DNA of 64,000 bases from Brachionus koreanus (Eukaryota; Rotifera; Eurotatoria; Ploima; Brachionidae), in the NCBI GenBank assembly GCA_016987375.1, contig PJRA01000506.1, positions 337,942 to 401,941 on the forward strand. The letters are read 5' to 3'. A program made the translations under genes and the position numbers. Position 1 is the first letter of the stretch; each line of letters opens with the position of its first letter. Below the pieces are notes generated by a model. That model did not search any database and was not told the DNA's origin. It saw only the letters and a program-made list of their open reading frames with translations. Positions 46,299 to 56,913 of this stretch are shown here, one piece after another.

Positions 46299-48814
46299 GA
46301 AGTATCATTTTCTGATAAGGAATCTTATCTCACAAGGACCTCAATACCTTAAATGGCTAAGCGCATATTTGCGCTGGTATAAAGCACTATACCGCAGTAA
46401 CTACTACTACTGCTATTTATTCAAAGTTTACATTATATCTCAAAAAATTAGCAATAAATCAAGTAATAAATTAAAGTTTATAACTGAATATACCAAACAT
46501 GATATTAATTATAACTTTTTTTAATTTGTATAATATAATAAGTAAAATTTTGACTAAATGACAAGCCAAAAATGGATTTTAAAACATAATTTTGAAAATG
46601 ACAAATATATTTAAATTTTTAGTATTCCATGATCAATTAATAAATTAAGCTATTTGTAGCTCATTTACTCAAGTTTATTCAATGATTTAATAAAATTAAT
46701 AGATAAGACTTGGTATTTAGACGAGAATCTAGGTATTTAATTAATTAGATTGCAATTTTCTTGAGCATTTTTTTGAATAATTATTTATTAAGCCTTAAAA
46801 TTAAATGCAAAAGTTCATTTTAATTTTTTTTTGCTTTTCCAAGAATTTTTTAATAAATAATATTAATATTATTTACACAAAGGAAGCAAATTATATAAAT
46901 TTTCAATCTTTGTTCATGCATGCATGCATTGCTTACGGTTAAAAACATACAATAACTATAACTAAATAAATTTTTTTAAATGTTTCTTTCATCTTTCAAG
47001 AAACATTTTAAATTTTGATTTTAATTTCGTTTATTTTTAAAATTCAAATATAAGAATTTTTCTTATATAAAATTCAATCATTTTTTTAAATAATAAAGAT
47101 TTCAAGTGGTATAAATACAATTTATTAAATTCCAGCATAGAAATTTTTTTTAAATCAAATTAACAACAGACTTGTTTATAAGTCAAAAGTCTTAATTCAA
47201 GTAAATTCAATGGCTTAAGTATTTTTTTAAATCAAGCCATAATTTTGACTTAAATTTTTCTGAATTAGACTAAAACTTGCAATTTATTTATGTAACAAAA
47301 TTGAAAAGCTTTCAAGAAAAGAATATGAGTCTATTATTTGAAAATTTTTATGAAATATTTTTCTTATTATATTAGCTAATTTAATAAAGCTGTAAAAAAT
47401 TTATAACAAATGTTTTTTATTTTGTAAGAAATCAATTAATTCTGTCAGGAAATGTACATTTTCTTTTTCTGTTGAATGAAGCTAATTTAGAATCGATAAT
47501 AAAGTAATTTATTTCTAATTTCTTATGGTCTGATTTTATTTCTTTTCTATCTTTTTGCTAAATTTTAAATTAATTTTGTGTTTTTTTAAGCTTCACCGGA
47601 ATTAGCTTCAAGTGGTTAAATAAAATAAATTGAAAGTATTTGTAAAAAATTAATTTAAATCCTTTGTATGATGAATTCTCTATGTCATATATATATATAT
47701 ATATCTTTTAAGTTTTGACAAAAAATTATTTTTTTAATGGCACATGATTATGATTTAAAACAAACCAAAGAGTTTAATATTTATTTAAACTTAATCATAT
47801 GAAATTTAACATTTATATCAAATTAAAACTGCAAAATGAGTTTTATTACTCAAAAAGCTACTTAGATTAGAAATTTTAGTTAAAGAAAATTAACATGCCA
47901 TTTTTAATTAGAAATCTAAACTCGAATAGAAATTTTTTCGTAAATAAAAATAATTAATATATTTAATTCTATGTAGGACTATAAATCAAGATTCTATTAA
48001 TTATATAAAGTCTGATTTTTATTCAAATATTCAAATAAAATTAGATATCTGACATTTTTAATCAGAAAGAGATCCAATTTAACATGTTTATTAAGAAACA
48101 CGTTTAACAAAACGACAGCATTATCTAAATTCAAAATTTTCAATTTCAAAATCTTTATAACTTTTTTAAAACTTGATAATTTTCATTTATTTAGTTCGGT
48201 CTAAAAATGTACTTTTTTTGTTTGTACAATTATTGAAAGTATAGGTTGAAGTTTTCTGTCTGAATAGGAAAATTGATTCAACATACCGTAAAACCTTGCA
48301 AAGAGATGCATGCACCAAAAACCAAAACTCAGGTTTTAGCCCAATTATCACGTTTTATCTCGCCCATGTTAAATTTTCCCCCTTCCCAGTCAAAAACTAG
48401 TTAATGACTCATAGATGAATCTTTCCGTAAATTGTTCAAAGCGTTATATAAGCATCCTTATCTTTGCTATACTTAAGTATAAAATATTTAATTATCTTTT
48501 ATTTTTATTAATTTTTGTTATTTTAGACAATTTAATGTTTCTTTTCGCGATTCTGAATAGTTTTTAGCTAGTTTAAAATGTTTAACAGCTAAGCAAGCGA
48601 ATGAGCAGCTAATAAAATTTAAAACTATTTTTTATGTCAGAATTTTATCAAACGAATCTTGTCGATCGACACACTTTCTGATAGAGAATTAAATGCTCTA
48701 TATTCTGAGATGGTTATTTAAAAAAAAAAATAGAGAATTTTTTCGAAAAAAAATCGGAAAAATTTTGATATTTTTAACTTTTTCGGGATCTCCTTTTTCC
48801 AAAAACCTTAACCT
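46299..48814. other. Gene-free interval (2.5 kb)
   Basis: No supported gene. Contains short palindromes near 46350-46395 (GCGCA/TGCGC and GGTATA/TATACC), an ATGCATGCATGC run near 46918, TA repeats near 47686, and a somewhat GC-richer block at about 48240-48480 with no open frame or known RNA recognised. Confidence 0.45.
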
Positions 48815-49190
48815 ATATATTTTTATACAAATTCTAAAATTACACAAAATTCTGAACAAAACTATGGTTTTACTTTTTTGATTAATTTGGTTTAAAATTT
48901 TTTATAATCGCTCAAAAAGTGTACATTTAAAAAAAAAAATTATATTGAAATATTAATCAAAAAAATAATTTACATTTAAATTTTTGACATCTTTTTATAT
49001 AATTATTAAATTTTTTAATTTTCATTCTTTTTGGAACTGAAAAATGCCGCTTAAGTCAACCTTTTCCAAAGTAGAATCTAAAATTTTGGAAGTTTTGCAT
49101 GAAAAAAAAGGGTTGTTAAAGAATCAGAAGAAAAAAACATAGTTTAGTTCAGAATTTTGTCTAGTTTTAGAATTTGTATAAAAATATATA
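48815..49190. repeat. Inverted repeat, arms of about 55 bp
   Basis: The left arm (48815-48870, containing TTTTTATACAAATTCTAAAA and CAAAATTCTGAAC) pairs with 49136-49190 (GTTCAGAATTTTG, TTTTAGAATTTGTATAAAAA) at roughly 85% identity around a 265-bp loop. It is probably the remains of a foldback or terminal-inverted-repeat element. Confidence 0.7.
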
Positions 49191-49361
49191 ACTCGGTGGA
49201 AAATGCCGTGTTAATTCCTGAAAATCGAATTTAGATGTGTTAGTCGTTTACTTATTTTTTAAATTCAAATTTTGATGGTGGATTATTAATTTAAAAAAAA
49301 AATTAACTAAAAAATAATTGAAAATAATTTTTTTTATTAAAAATACATTTTCGAGTTTTAA

Positions 49362-49951
49362 GTGCGGGGCTAATGTTTAGATTTTAGAGTAAAAATTTAC
49401 GACCGTCCATCATAGCTGACCCGTCTATGATGGACGGTTGGGATAGGACAGCTGGAACGGTTTTGATGGATGGTTTGGTTACCTCTTCTATTTGGTTATT
49501 GTGGCTTTTGTTGGGTCATATTTGGAAATGATACATTAATTGGAGTTGACGTTTACGTTGATTGGATATTTGTGTCAAGAGAATCGCCCAGTGAAGTTCT
49601 TGGTGACGTCACAGACTTCTGTAAGAACTCACTTGAACTAAATAAATTTATTGGACGTAAAAATTGGGATGTTAGCTGTAAGTGTTCTATTACTGGTGTA
49701 ACTTGTAAACTACCTTGGCTAATGATATTAGATGAAGATGTATCAGAAAATGTTGGAGAAGGTTAAAAAATATCTGATTGATTTTCTGTTTGATTCACAG
49801 GGAGAAAGTGTGTATATTTCTTTTGAGTTTTAACTTTATTACAATTGTATTTTATTTTAAAAGCATTTTAATTTTAAAAATCTAATTACGACATATAATT
49901 TTCTACTTTTTCTTTAATTTATACTTTAAAACCTAAACACTAGCCCCGCAC
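49362..49951. mobile_element. 590-bp terminal-inverted-repeat element flanked by TTAA
   Basis: Both ends carry GTGCGGGGCTA followed by about 25 more matching bases in inverted orientation, with TTAA directly outside on each side. Near the left end a perfect 13-bp hairpin (CCGTCCATCATAG, 49403-49415, with 49425-49437) has a 9-base loop. GC is higher than in the surroundings. TTAA duplications fit piggyBac or Sola-type transposons, but the termini differ from the CACTAGAA family in this window. A 98-codon open frame fills much of the interior. Confidence 0.75.
49470..49766 (+). CDS. Unrecognised 98-residue open frame inside the TTAA element
   Basis: The frame starts at ATG 49470 and ends with a stop at 49764-49766, entirely inside the inverted-repeat element. 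The predicted protein has a hydrophobic start (VWLPLLFGYCGFCWVIFG) and five cysteines, but no family is recognised. The opposite strand is also open for about 85 codons with a Ser/Thr-rich reading (FSDTSSSN), so either or neither may be coding. Confidence 0.25.
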   Translation: MVWLPLLFGYCGFCWVIFGNDTLIGVDVYVDWIFVSRESPSEVLGDVTDFCKNSLELNKFIGRKNWDVSCKCSITGVTCKLPWLMILDEDVSENVGEG

Positions 49952-50094
49952 TTAAATTTTATATAAAAATAAACTGTTCCAAATTTAACAAAATAACTTA
50001 TAACAACCTTTAATTAACTAAAGAATTTTTTTTTAAAAAAAAATTAGAGCTACTTTTGAAATAATTTTAAAGTTCCGAAATAATTTGTTAAACA

Positions 50095-51258
50095 ATGTTA
50101 ACAACAAATATGAATAGTATTAATCAGACAAAATCGAAATCATTCGATTCGATAGTCAAATACCGTGAATGGGACTTTGGGGAAATTTCGCTCTTAGTTT
50201 TAATGTTATTTGGGACAGTTACCAATTCTCTTACTATAATTGTAATGACAAGAAAGCGAATGCGAAGTTCAAATGCATCATTGTACATTATTTTTATTTC
50301 AATCTGCGATTTTCTTGTTTTATTTTTTAAATTTTTGGCAAATATGATCAAAATTTATCGAATTTCTATCTATGATTTTTGTATACTCATTCAAATTATA
50401 CCACAAGCAGCTTCTTTTATTAGTGTATGGTTAATTTTAGTTACATCTGCCGAACGTACTGCTGCAGTACTTGTTCCTCTCAAAGTAAACCAATTATTTA
50501 CTCGAAATCGTTCGAAAAAAATAATTGCTTTTCTCGTACTAATTTTTGTATGTATTAGCAGCAGTGTCTCATTTTGCATTCGACATTCTGAATCTCAACC
50601 GTACTATTGTTTAATTCAGGGAACCTTGAATGGAACATGCTTTAAATATTATACATTAATATATCCCTGGTTCAGATTTGCACTTGGAACATGGATTCCA
50701 TCAGTATTTGGATTTGCATTCAGTTTTATTATTATTAATGCTCTTTCAAAAGCATCTCAAGTAAGAAAAAGAATTACTAATCAAGAATTCGTAAAGTTTA
50801 AGCCTATGAAAGTGGATAGTCAGATTTTTAAATCAACAGAAAGTACTAGATCATCAAAATTAGAAGGGTTTAAGGTAATTTTGATGAAGAGCAGAAGAAA
50901 TTCTTTTAGCTCTATTTACACTCAAAAAGGATCTATGAAAGAGCGTTCATGTTCATTGCGTGCTTTGTCTAGTGTCTATTCTCAACAAATAAAAGAAAGA
51001 CAAATAACCATCATGCTTTTAACTATTTCAATATCATTTATTGTTTTGACGTTGCCATATTCAATTTTTGAGTTGTTCCGAAAACTTGGATTTAAATCAG
51101 ATATTCTAAAAAATCGTTTAATGCTTCGTTATGTGATGTTTTTAATTGATTTAAATCATTCTATTAATTTCATACTATTTTGCTTAACTGCAAGACGATT
51201 TAGGAATGAACTTAAATACATTTTTAGTAATTTTGTAGACAATTTATTAAATAACTAG
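50095..51258 (+). CDS. Class A (rhodopsin-like) G protein-coupled receptor, peptide-receptor type
   Basis: Intronless 387-residue protein with seven predicted helices. TM1 has Asn44 in FGTVTNSL and TM2 has Asp72 in SICDFLVL. The TM3 disulfide cysteine is Cys96, and the DRY position reads AERTA (residues 119-123). TM6 has LTLPYSIFELF, and TM7 reads DLNHSINFILFCLTARRFR in place of NPxxY. The NHSINF TM7 ending with FRNEL is common in invertebrate neuropeptide receptors of the FMRFamide/myosuppressin-like group. The third intracellular loop is long and rich in Ser, Arg and Lys. Ligand unknown. A fragment of a paralogue sits at 45.9 kb with the same downstream tRNA. Confidence 0.88.
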   Translation: MLTTNMNSINQTKSKSFDSIVKYREWDFGEISLLVLMLFGTVTNSLTIIVMTRKRMRSSNASLYIIFISICDFLVLFFKFLANMIKIYRISIYDFCILIQIIPQAASFISVWLILVTSAERTAAVLVPLKVNQLFTRNRSKKIIAFLVLIFVCISSSVSFCIRHSESQPYYCLIQGTLNGTCFKYYTLIYPWFRFALGTWIPSVFGFAFSFIIINALSKASQVRKRITNQEFVKFKPMKVDSQIFKSTESTRSSKLEGFKVILMKSRRNSFSSIYTQKGSMKERSCSLRALSSVYSQQIKERQITIMLLTISISFIVLTLPYSIFELFRKLGFKSDILKNRLMLRYVMFLIDLNHSINFILFCLTARRFRNELKYIFSNFVDNLLNN

Positions 51259-51269
51259 AAATTAAAATG

Positions 51270-51580
51270 ATTGTAATTTTTTAGAATTCAAATTGAACTA
51301 AAACGGTGTAATTATTTGTAATTTTTATGACTATAAATAATTAAAATTTATTTATTATTTGTTGTTATTTATTTAATTGAATAAATTATTTATTTAAACA
51401 CAACCATTCTAAAATAAAAAATTTGACAGCAGTGGGATTTGAACCCACGCCAGTATACACTGACCAGAACACACATTACCAGTTATGTTTCAAACTTGAG
51501 TCTGGCGCCTTAGACCACTCGGCCATACTGTCTTGTAATATAAATACATTTAGAATTGAATAAAAAAAACAGTTAAAACT
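51270..51580. repeat. Direct duplication containing tRNA-Leu, copy 2
   Basis: Second copy of the roughly 310-bp unit described at 45985-46298. It begins 11 bp after the GPCR stop codon, so the receptor's 3' untranslated region must run into it. Confidence 0.92.
51424..51532 (-). tRNA. tRNA-Leu(CAA) with intron, copy 2
   Basis: Same 109-nt gene as copy 1, on the minus strand. The exonic sequence is identical; one T-to-C type difference lies in the intron. The acceptor stem GACAG/CTGTC, D arm, CAA anticodon, long variable arm and T arm are intact. Confidence 0.95.
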
Positions 51581-51689
51581 TCAAAAAACATCATAAAGTA
51601 AATCAACATATTTTATACTAAACAATAGTTGGATTTATTTTTTTATAGTCATTTCTCAATATAACGAAAAAGTGGAAGCGGAAATTTCG

Positions 51690-52412
51690 GTGTTCTTATA
51701 ACAAGATATAAACTGGTCTAAAACATTTTGCATGATCTTTTCGAATAAACGAACTAAATTTCCTGAGAAGATAAATATTTGTGGAAAGGATATTCAAGTC
51801 GTAGATGAAATAATGCTCTTAGGTTTTAAGATTGATCAAAATCTTAATTTTTCAAAGCTTGCCTGTAGTATCTCATTAGTTGTAAACAAAAAACTATTTA
51901 GTATTAAAAGACTTTTCTATCTTTCTACTTCTGTTAAAATTCAGTTTTTCAAGTCATTTATTTTNNNNNNNNNNNNNNNNNNNNNNNNNNNNNNNNNNNN
52001 NNNNNNNNNNNNNNNNNNNNNNNNNNNNNNNNNNNNNNNNNNNNNNNNNNNNNNNNNNNNNNNNNNNNNNNNNNNNNNNNNNNNNNNNNNNNNNNNNNNN
52101 NNNNNNNNNNNNNNNNNNNNNNNNNNNNNNNNNNNNNNNNNNNNNNNNNNNNNNNNNNNNNNNAATTTAAAATACAATTTAAGGAATAGCGGTATTTTGA
52201 TAGAACCAATGTCAAAAACAGCAAATGGTGAAAAAACCTTTGAATATTTTTATGTAAGACTGATAAATAGCTATGTGATCAAGAGATCAATGTTAAAGTT
52301 TTCAACTTTCAAGCAATCTATTTTCAATTATATCAATTTGATTTTTATAGATTTTGAAAAAAAATTCAAAAAAATTAAATTAAATGTTTCAATGTTTTAC
52401 TTTTTTAAATAA
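51690..52412 (+). mobile_element. LINE (non-LTR retrotransposon) fragment, C-terminal RT region, with assembly gap
   Basis: In the plus strand, INWSKTFCMIFSNKR then VDEIMLLGFKIDQNLNFSK and LFSIKRLFYLST match the thumb region of non-LTR reverse transcriptases of Jockey/CR1/RTE type. There the usual pattern is NxxKTxxMxFS followed by LGxxxDxxLxFxxH. After the gap, NLKYNLRNSGI and GEKTFEYFYVRLINSY match the usual C-terminal LRN...TxxG segment. The 199 Ns at 51965-52163 are an assembly gap inside the frame. The 5' part of the element is absent. Confidence 0.75.
51965..52163. other. Assembly gap (199 N)
   Basis: A run of undetermined bases; any open frame drawn through it is artificial in length. 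Confidence 1.
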
Positions 52413-54213
52413 TATTTTAATTTTTTTAATGTTTAATGATTACTTTTATAAAATTAAATAAATGAGGTGTTAATCGGATAATATTGACATGGGCACTAGC
52501 CTGTTGATTAACCTTGAAATTGAAATTGAAAAAAAAAATTTTCTATCGAAAATGTCATACAAAAGCATTGAAAAAATTGTAGATTTTTTATTTTGAATTT
52601 TAATAAAAAAAATGAAAAAGTGAAAACATATTGTCTACATATTTTTTTATTATTTAAATTTTTGAATAAAATATTGCTATTTTGGGACAAGATTAGATAA
52701 ATTTTCACTCGTTTTAATAAAAAGATTAAATGAAAAAACTTATTTGGTATCTTAGATGAATCTTGTTATATCGTGTTTTTTTCCACAAATTTATTTTGTG
52801 TTAAAATTTTAATTTTGACCATATTTTTTAAAAAGATATATAAAATACATTAGAATTGAATTTCATGAAAATTTTATGCTATTTATTTTATGCTAGATGA
52901 ATTTTTTACTAGAAAAAAAGATAAATTTACTATATAATTGAATAAAAGATAAATTTAATTAATTCAACAAGTAAATTATATTAATATAATATAAAAAAAA
53001 TTTTAATATATTTTTTTCTATTTCTAAATATACTCAAAACCTTGTTCAAGTTCATATACTTAATTTTTCCCACATATTATCTTTTTGGTTCCTAAGCTGA
53101 AACAATTGCTCTAAAAGCTGCTTGTCTTGGTTAGGGTTCCTAAGTTTCAGTGCAAGTTTAACAATCATATGAAGCATCAGCATCTTCAGAGCTAATCGAT
53201 GCGAAAGATTAATTGAGTGCCATTTTTAAATAAAGTCTTTTTATATAAAATATTTTTTATTTAGTAAAATATCTAGAATATTTTTTCCTGGTAGCCGACT
53301 AGAATACTGAGTTTCATCTTTATTAAACTTATGATAAGACTGAAAATATGAGGAATAAGTACAGCGAATTGAGAGTTTTATTAATAAAATTCATTTAATA
53401 AATTACAAATTTATGGTCTAAATGAAGAGTCAATGAAGAATTTGGCTTTTTTGCATCGGTTTATTGGTATTAAATACGATTCACAATGTTCAAAGTTTAC
53501 AGATTTTATTGTTGTATTTTTTTTTCTTAAGAACTTACTTCTTTATTTAAAATTTTCTGTGTTATTTGTTTGCATTTTTTCTCTTTTATATAAATTTTTG
53601 ATAAATAAAGATCTAAATACTCGAAGTTTAATGATTACAAAAGTCAGAAGAAGATTTATTTAAAGCATGCTTAGTAGTTGCAATATTTTTTTTTGAAAAA
53701 AATATGGCTAAACAATGCTACCAAAAATAATTATTGCATTATAGTGAAGAAATTTAACAAATGATCATGATTTTATAAAATTAATTTTATAATAAAAAGC
53801 TAGATTTTTTTAACCTTATTGATATTTATTTCAAAATACTCTGTTTTTTTTTATATTTTCTTTTAAATTCGATTAATTTAACTAAATCAAGTTATGATAT
53901 AATTTATATCATTATAAATTTTCTCTTTAAGTTTTTCTTAAAACAAAACAGCTATTTAAATTGCTAAAACAGAATAATTGATAGAATTTAGTCTTAATTT
54001 TCATTTTGTTTTCAAATATAAAGATACAAAAATTTAGCATAATTTACTCAAGCTTTTTATTGGAATTCGAATATATTCATTTTTTTTTATTTTATTATAT
54101 ATTCAAGTAATACTGATTTTGAAATCAAAAGGCTAAAAATCTAAAAAATTATCTTAATTTATAACAAAAATGCTCATTTAAATACAATTAAAGATTTTTA
54201 CCGAGAACAAACT
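52413..54213. other. Intergenic (1.8 kb) with possible decayed coding fragment
   Basis: Mostly AT-rich. On the minus strand at about 53050-53215 a frame of about 50 codons reads ALKLRNPNQDKQLLEQLF and NMWEKLSI with somewhat higher GC, possibly an old transposon fragment; no family could be named. No supported gene otherwise. Confidence 0.4.
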
Positions 54214-55128
54214 ATGAATATAGCTAAATTGAAATCATATCTGATTGCTCTAAGACCGTGGTCTTTTAGTGCAAGTCTTACACCGGTTCTTTTGGGTAAC
54301 GCTTTGGCATTCAATAGTTCAAATCAATTTAGTGTAGCAATTCTCTTGTTGACATTGATCTCAGCTCTTTGTGTCCATGCAGCCGGAAATTTGGTAAATA
54401 CCTATTATGACTACAAGTATGGAGTCGATAATGAAAACACAAAGTCAGACCGAATTTTAGTCGATAAACTACTTCGACCGGAGGAGATCACCAGTTTGGG
54501 AGTATTCCTCTATTTTTTTGGATCAATTTCTTTTTTTTCTCTATTATTTATTTCATCAGCTAAAGAAGAAGTGCTTGCATTTATTTATTTTGGCGGCATG
54601 TCGTTGTCTTTTTTGTACACTGGCGGAATCGGCTTCAAATATATGGCACTCGGCGATTTAATCATAATTATTACTTTTGGCCCACTAACCGTATTATATT
54701 GCTATGCAGCTCAAGTTGGTTCATCGATCGAAAACAATACTCCTTTTAATTTATATTTAAAGCCCCTACTATATGCGTTTCCGCTCGCATTAAACACAGA
54801 AGCAATCCTGCATAGCAACAATAGTCGTGATCTGGAAAGTGATAGAAAATCAGGGATTTTTACAATAGCTATATTTCTCGGTTTTACGGCCTCATATGTG
54901 CTTTATGTTCTACTCATTTTTGTACCATATTTTGTACTTCTCATAATGGCTTTGAAAACAAATGCTTATTCGTTTCTAGTACCATTGTTGACTATAAAAA
55001 TGGGCTTTGAATTAGAAAAAGACTTTCGATATAGAAAAATGGAACAATTACCGATCAAAACAGCCAAATTGAATTTAATTTTTGGAATATTTTATGTCGT
55101 ATCGTGTTTTTTTTCATTTAAATTTTAA
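54214..55128 (+). CDS. UBIAD1: UbiA prenyltransferase domain-containing protein 1 (menaquinone-4 synthesis)
   Basis: Intronless 304-residue multi-pass membrane protein. ALRPWSFSASLTPVLLGNAL is nearly identical to animal UBIAD1. The first prenyl-diphosphate/Mg site is NLVNTYYDYKYGVD (Asn62, Asp66, Asp72). The second is NNSRDLESD at about residues 203-211, preceded by LALNTEAILHS. Also conserved are IYFGGMSLSFLYTGGIGFKY and LGDLIIIITFGPL. UBIAD1 transfers geranylgeranyl to menadione to form vitamin K2 and in vertebrates also regulates HMG-CoA reductase degradation and coenzyme Q. The human N-terminal extension is absent, so the protein starts almost at the first helix. Confidence 0.96.
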   Translation: MNIAKLKSYLIALRPWSFSASLTPVLLGNALAFNSSNQFSVAILLLTLISALCVHAAGNLVNTYYDYKYGVDNENTKSDRILVDKLLRPEEITSLGVFLYFFGSISFFSLLFISSAKEEVLAFIYFGGMSLSFLYTGGIGFKYMALGDLIIIITFGPLTVLYCYAAQVGSSIENNTPFNLYLKPLLYAFPLALNTEAILHSNNSRDLESDRKSGIFTIAIFLGFTASYVLYVLLIFVPYFVLLIMALKTNAYSFLVPLLTIKMGFELEKDFRYRKMEQLPIKTAKLNLIFGIFYVVSCFFSFKF

Positions 55129-56913
55129 TAAAAATTTCTAATAGATTTCAATTGTTTTCTTTTAGTTGGTAAATTTGTAAATTCATAACCTATATTTGAT
55201 TAACAAATAAAAACCGACCTAATCATATTACTTTATTTATCTTTGGTAAGCAATAAGCGTTAAGATTTAGACTTGGTGTCACTAAAACCATGTGTAGATC
55301 AATTTAGCTGAAAAATTTACAAAGATCAAAATGCAAAAAAAATATCATTCCTCTAGACTGGGTCTTGTTTGTTTCATAAATTATGGCCATAAATTTAGAC
55401 ACATAAAATTTAATGAATAAATTTTTTTCGTTTTTGAGTTTTTTATTATTGTCGTGGAAAGTTCTTGTATACAATCGTATGTACTAGTAGTAGTTCTAGT
55501 AATATTTGGAATGATAGTGCGAGTCAAGTGTTTGTTGATGCAAATAACGAGCAAAAATATAAAAAAAAATGATCAATTACATAACAATCTTTTTTGTTAA
55601 GGTATTCAAAAATTATTATTTTCATTAAATATATTTTTTTGTAAAAAATTTTTTTTTCAAATATTCTTATCTGTGTAAGAACAACAAATTTCAAATAAAG
55701 GGACATTAAGATAGTGATGTTTTTATTTTACCAAAATAAGTTTTGAATAACATAAATTAATTTTGAAAATTTAGTTTATTTTTTAGATATTTGGTAAGCA
55801 AAATTTTGTGAAAGAGAGAGAGAGTAAGAGAAAGAGAGCAAGATTTCAACGTTAATAGTAAAAATCTCGTATAACAGTTGTAGCTTTATTTAAAAAAAAA
55901 AGCTCAAAATTGCATTCAATTAGAATTAATAAGGTTTTATAAATATAAAAAATAGAAATTATAAAGGTAAATTTAAGTTTTACGCTTTGATTCAACTAAA
56001 TTTAAATATTTTTGTGGATTGAAACATTAAAAAATCTTATTTTTTTGATTGTAAATTTTGCATCATTTAATTCTGTATAGCAAACAAAATTAGAATTGTT
56101 TATACGAAATATTTTTTGTTATTTGATAAAGTTAAATTCTATTAATCCTAGGTGTACTAGGCACTTAAAAGAGTAGCTCTCTCATTTTTGTGCCAAGTCT
56201 ATTTTCCTAATTTTTTCGTAAATATTTCACGTTTTATTAAATTCTTTCGCTTTTATTAATCATTAGAGCAAAAGTGTCATGAACTTTTAGCAAACTGTTT
56301 GCCAAGCTTTTAAAATTATTTCAATAATTAAAGCCATTTTAGCTATATTTCATTAAATTTTCAAGAATTACGAAGCTCAACTAAGTCATACTTAAAGTAT
56401 TCTTAATAGAATTTTGTTGTTGTTGTTTTTTTTTTAAAAGCTTGTTTTTTCTTTTTATTTTCATAAATGAGCTTTTTAAGATTTAAATTTCATTTATAAT
56501 CACTTGTAGTTTAGAAGATGAGATAACTTTTTAACGAATCAAGTCGTTTGGAAAAAATTAATTTTTACAAAACTCGAACATAAAGTAGATAGTCTCATTT
56601 AAATAAAATCTTGATAGCATTCTCCTAGGCTAGATATACAGATAGATACAAGCTCATAACTTTTTTGTAAAATTATTTACCTATAATTTGTTAATGATAT
56701 CAATTTTATCTTCGAAATAAATCAACTAATCCTTGAGCATTAGAGATTAAAACTCTTTTTTTTCTTTTTTCTCTCAAAATATCAAAGATTAATTTTGCGT
56801 GTTTTTTATATTGTTTAGTAATATGAATGTTTTTTATGATAATTAATTGATTCACTCAAACTATATCCATTTTAATTCATCATCATTAACAAGACTGGTG
56901 TTTAGATCCAAGA
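55129..56913. other. Intergenic (1.8 kb) with GA-rich tract
   Basis: No supported gene. A purine tract of GA repeats lies at about 55811-55842 (GAAAGAGAGAGAGAGTAAGA onward). The rest is AT-rich and includes the innexin promoter; no TATA box could be assigned. Confidence 0.5.

Noticed and set aside
46330..46400. Small palindromes beside the first tRNA duplication
   Set aside because: Stems of only 5-6 bp that do not form a tRNA or a recognisable RNA; expected by chance.
52508..53663. Open frames at 52508-52708 and 53433-53663
   Set aside because: Their composition is simply that of AT-rich DNA (Phe, Leu, Ile, Lys), with no motif or splice context.
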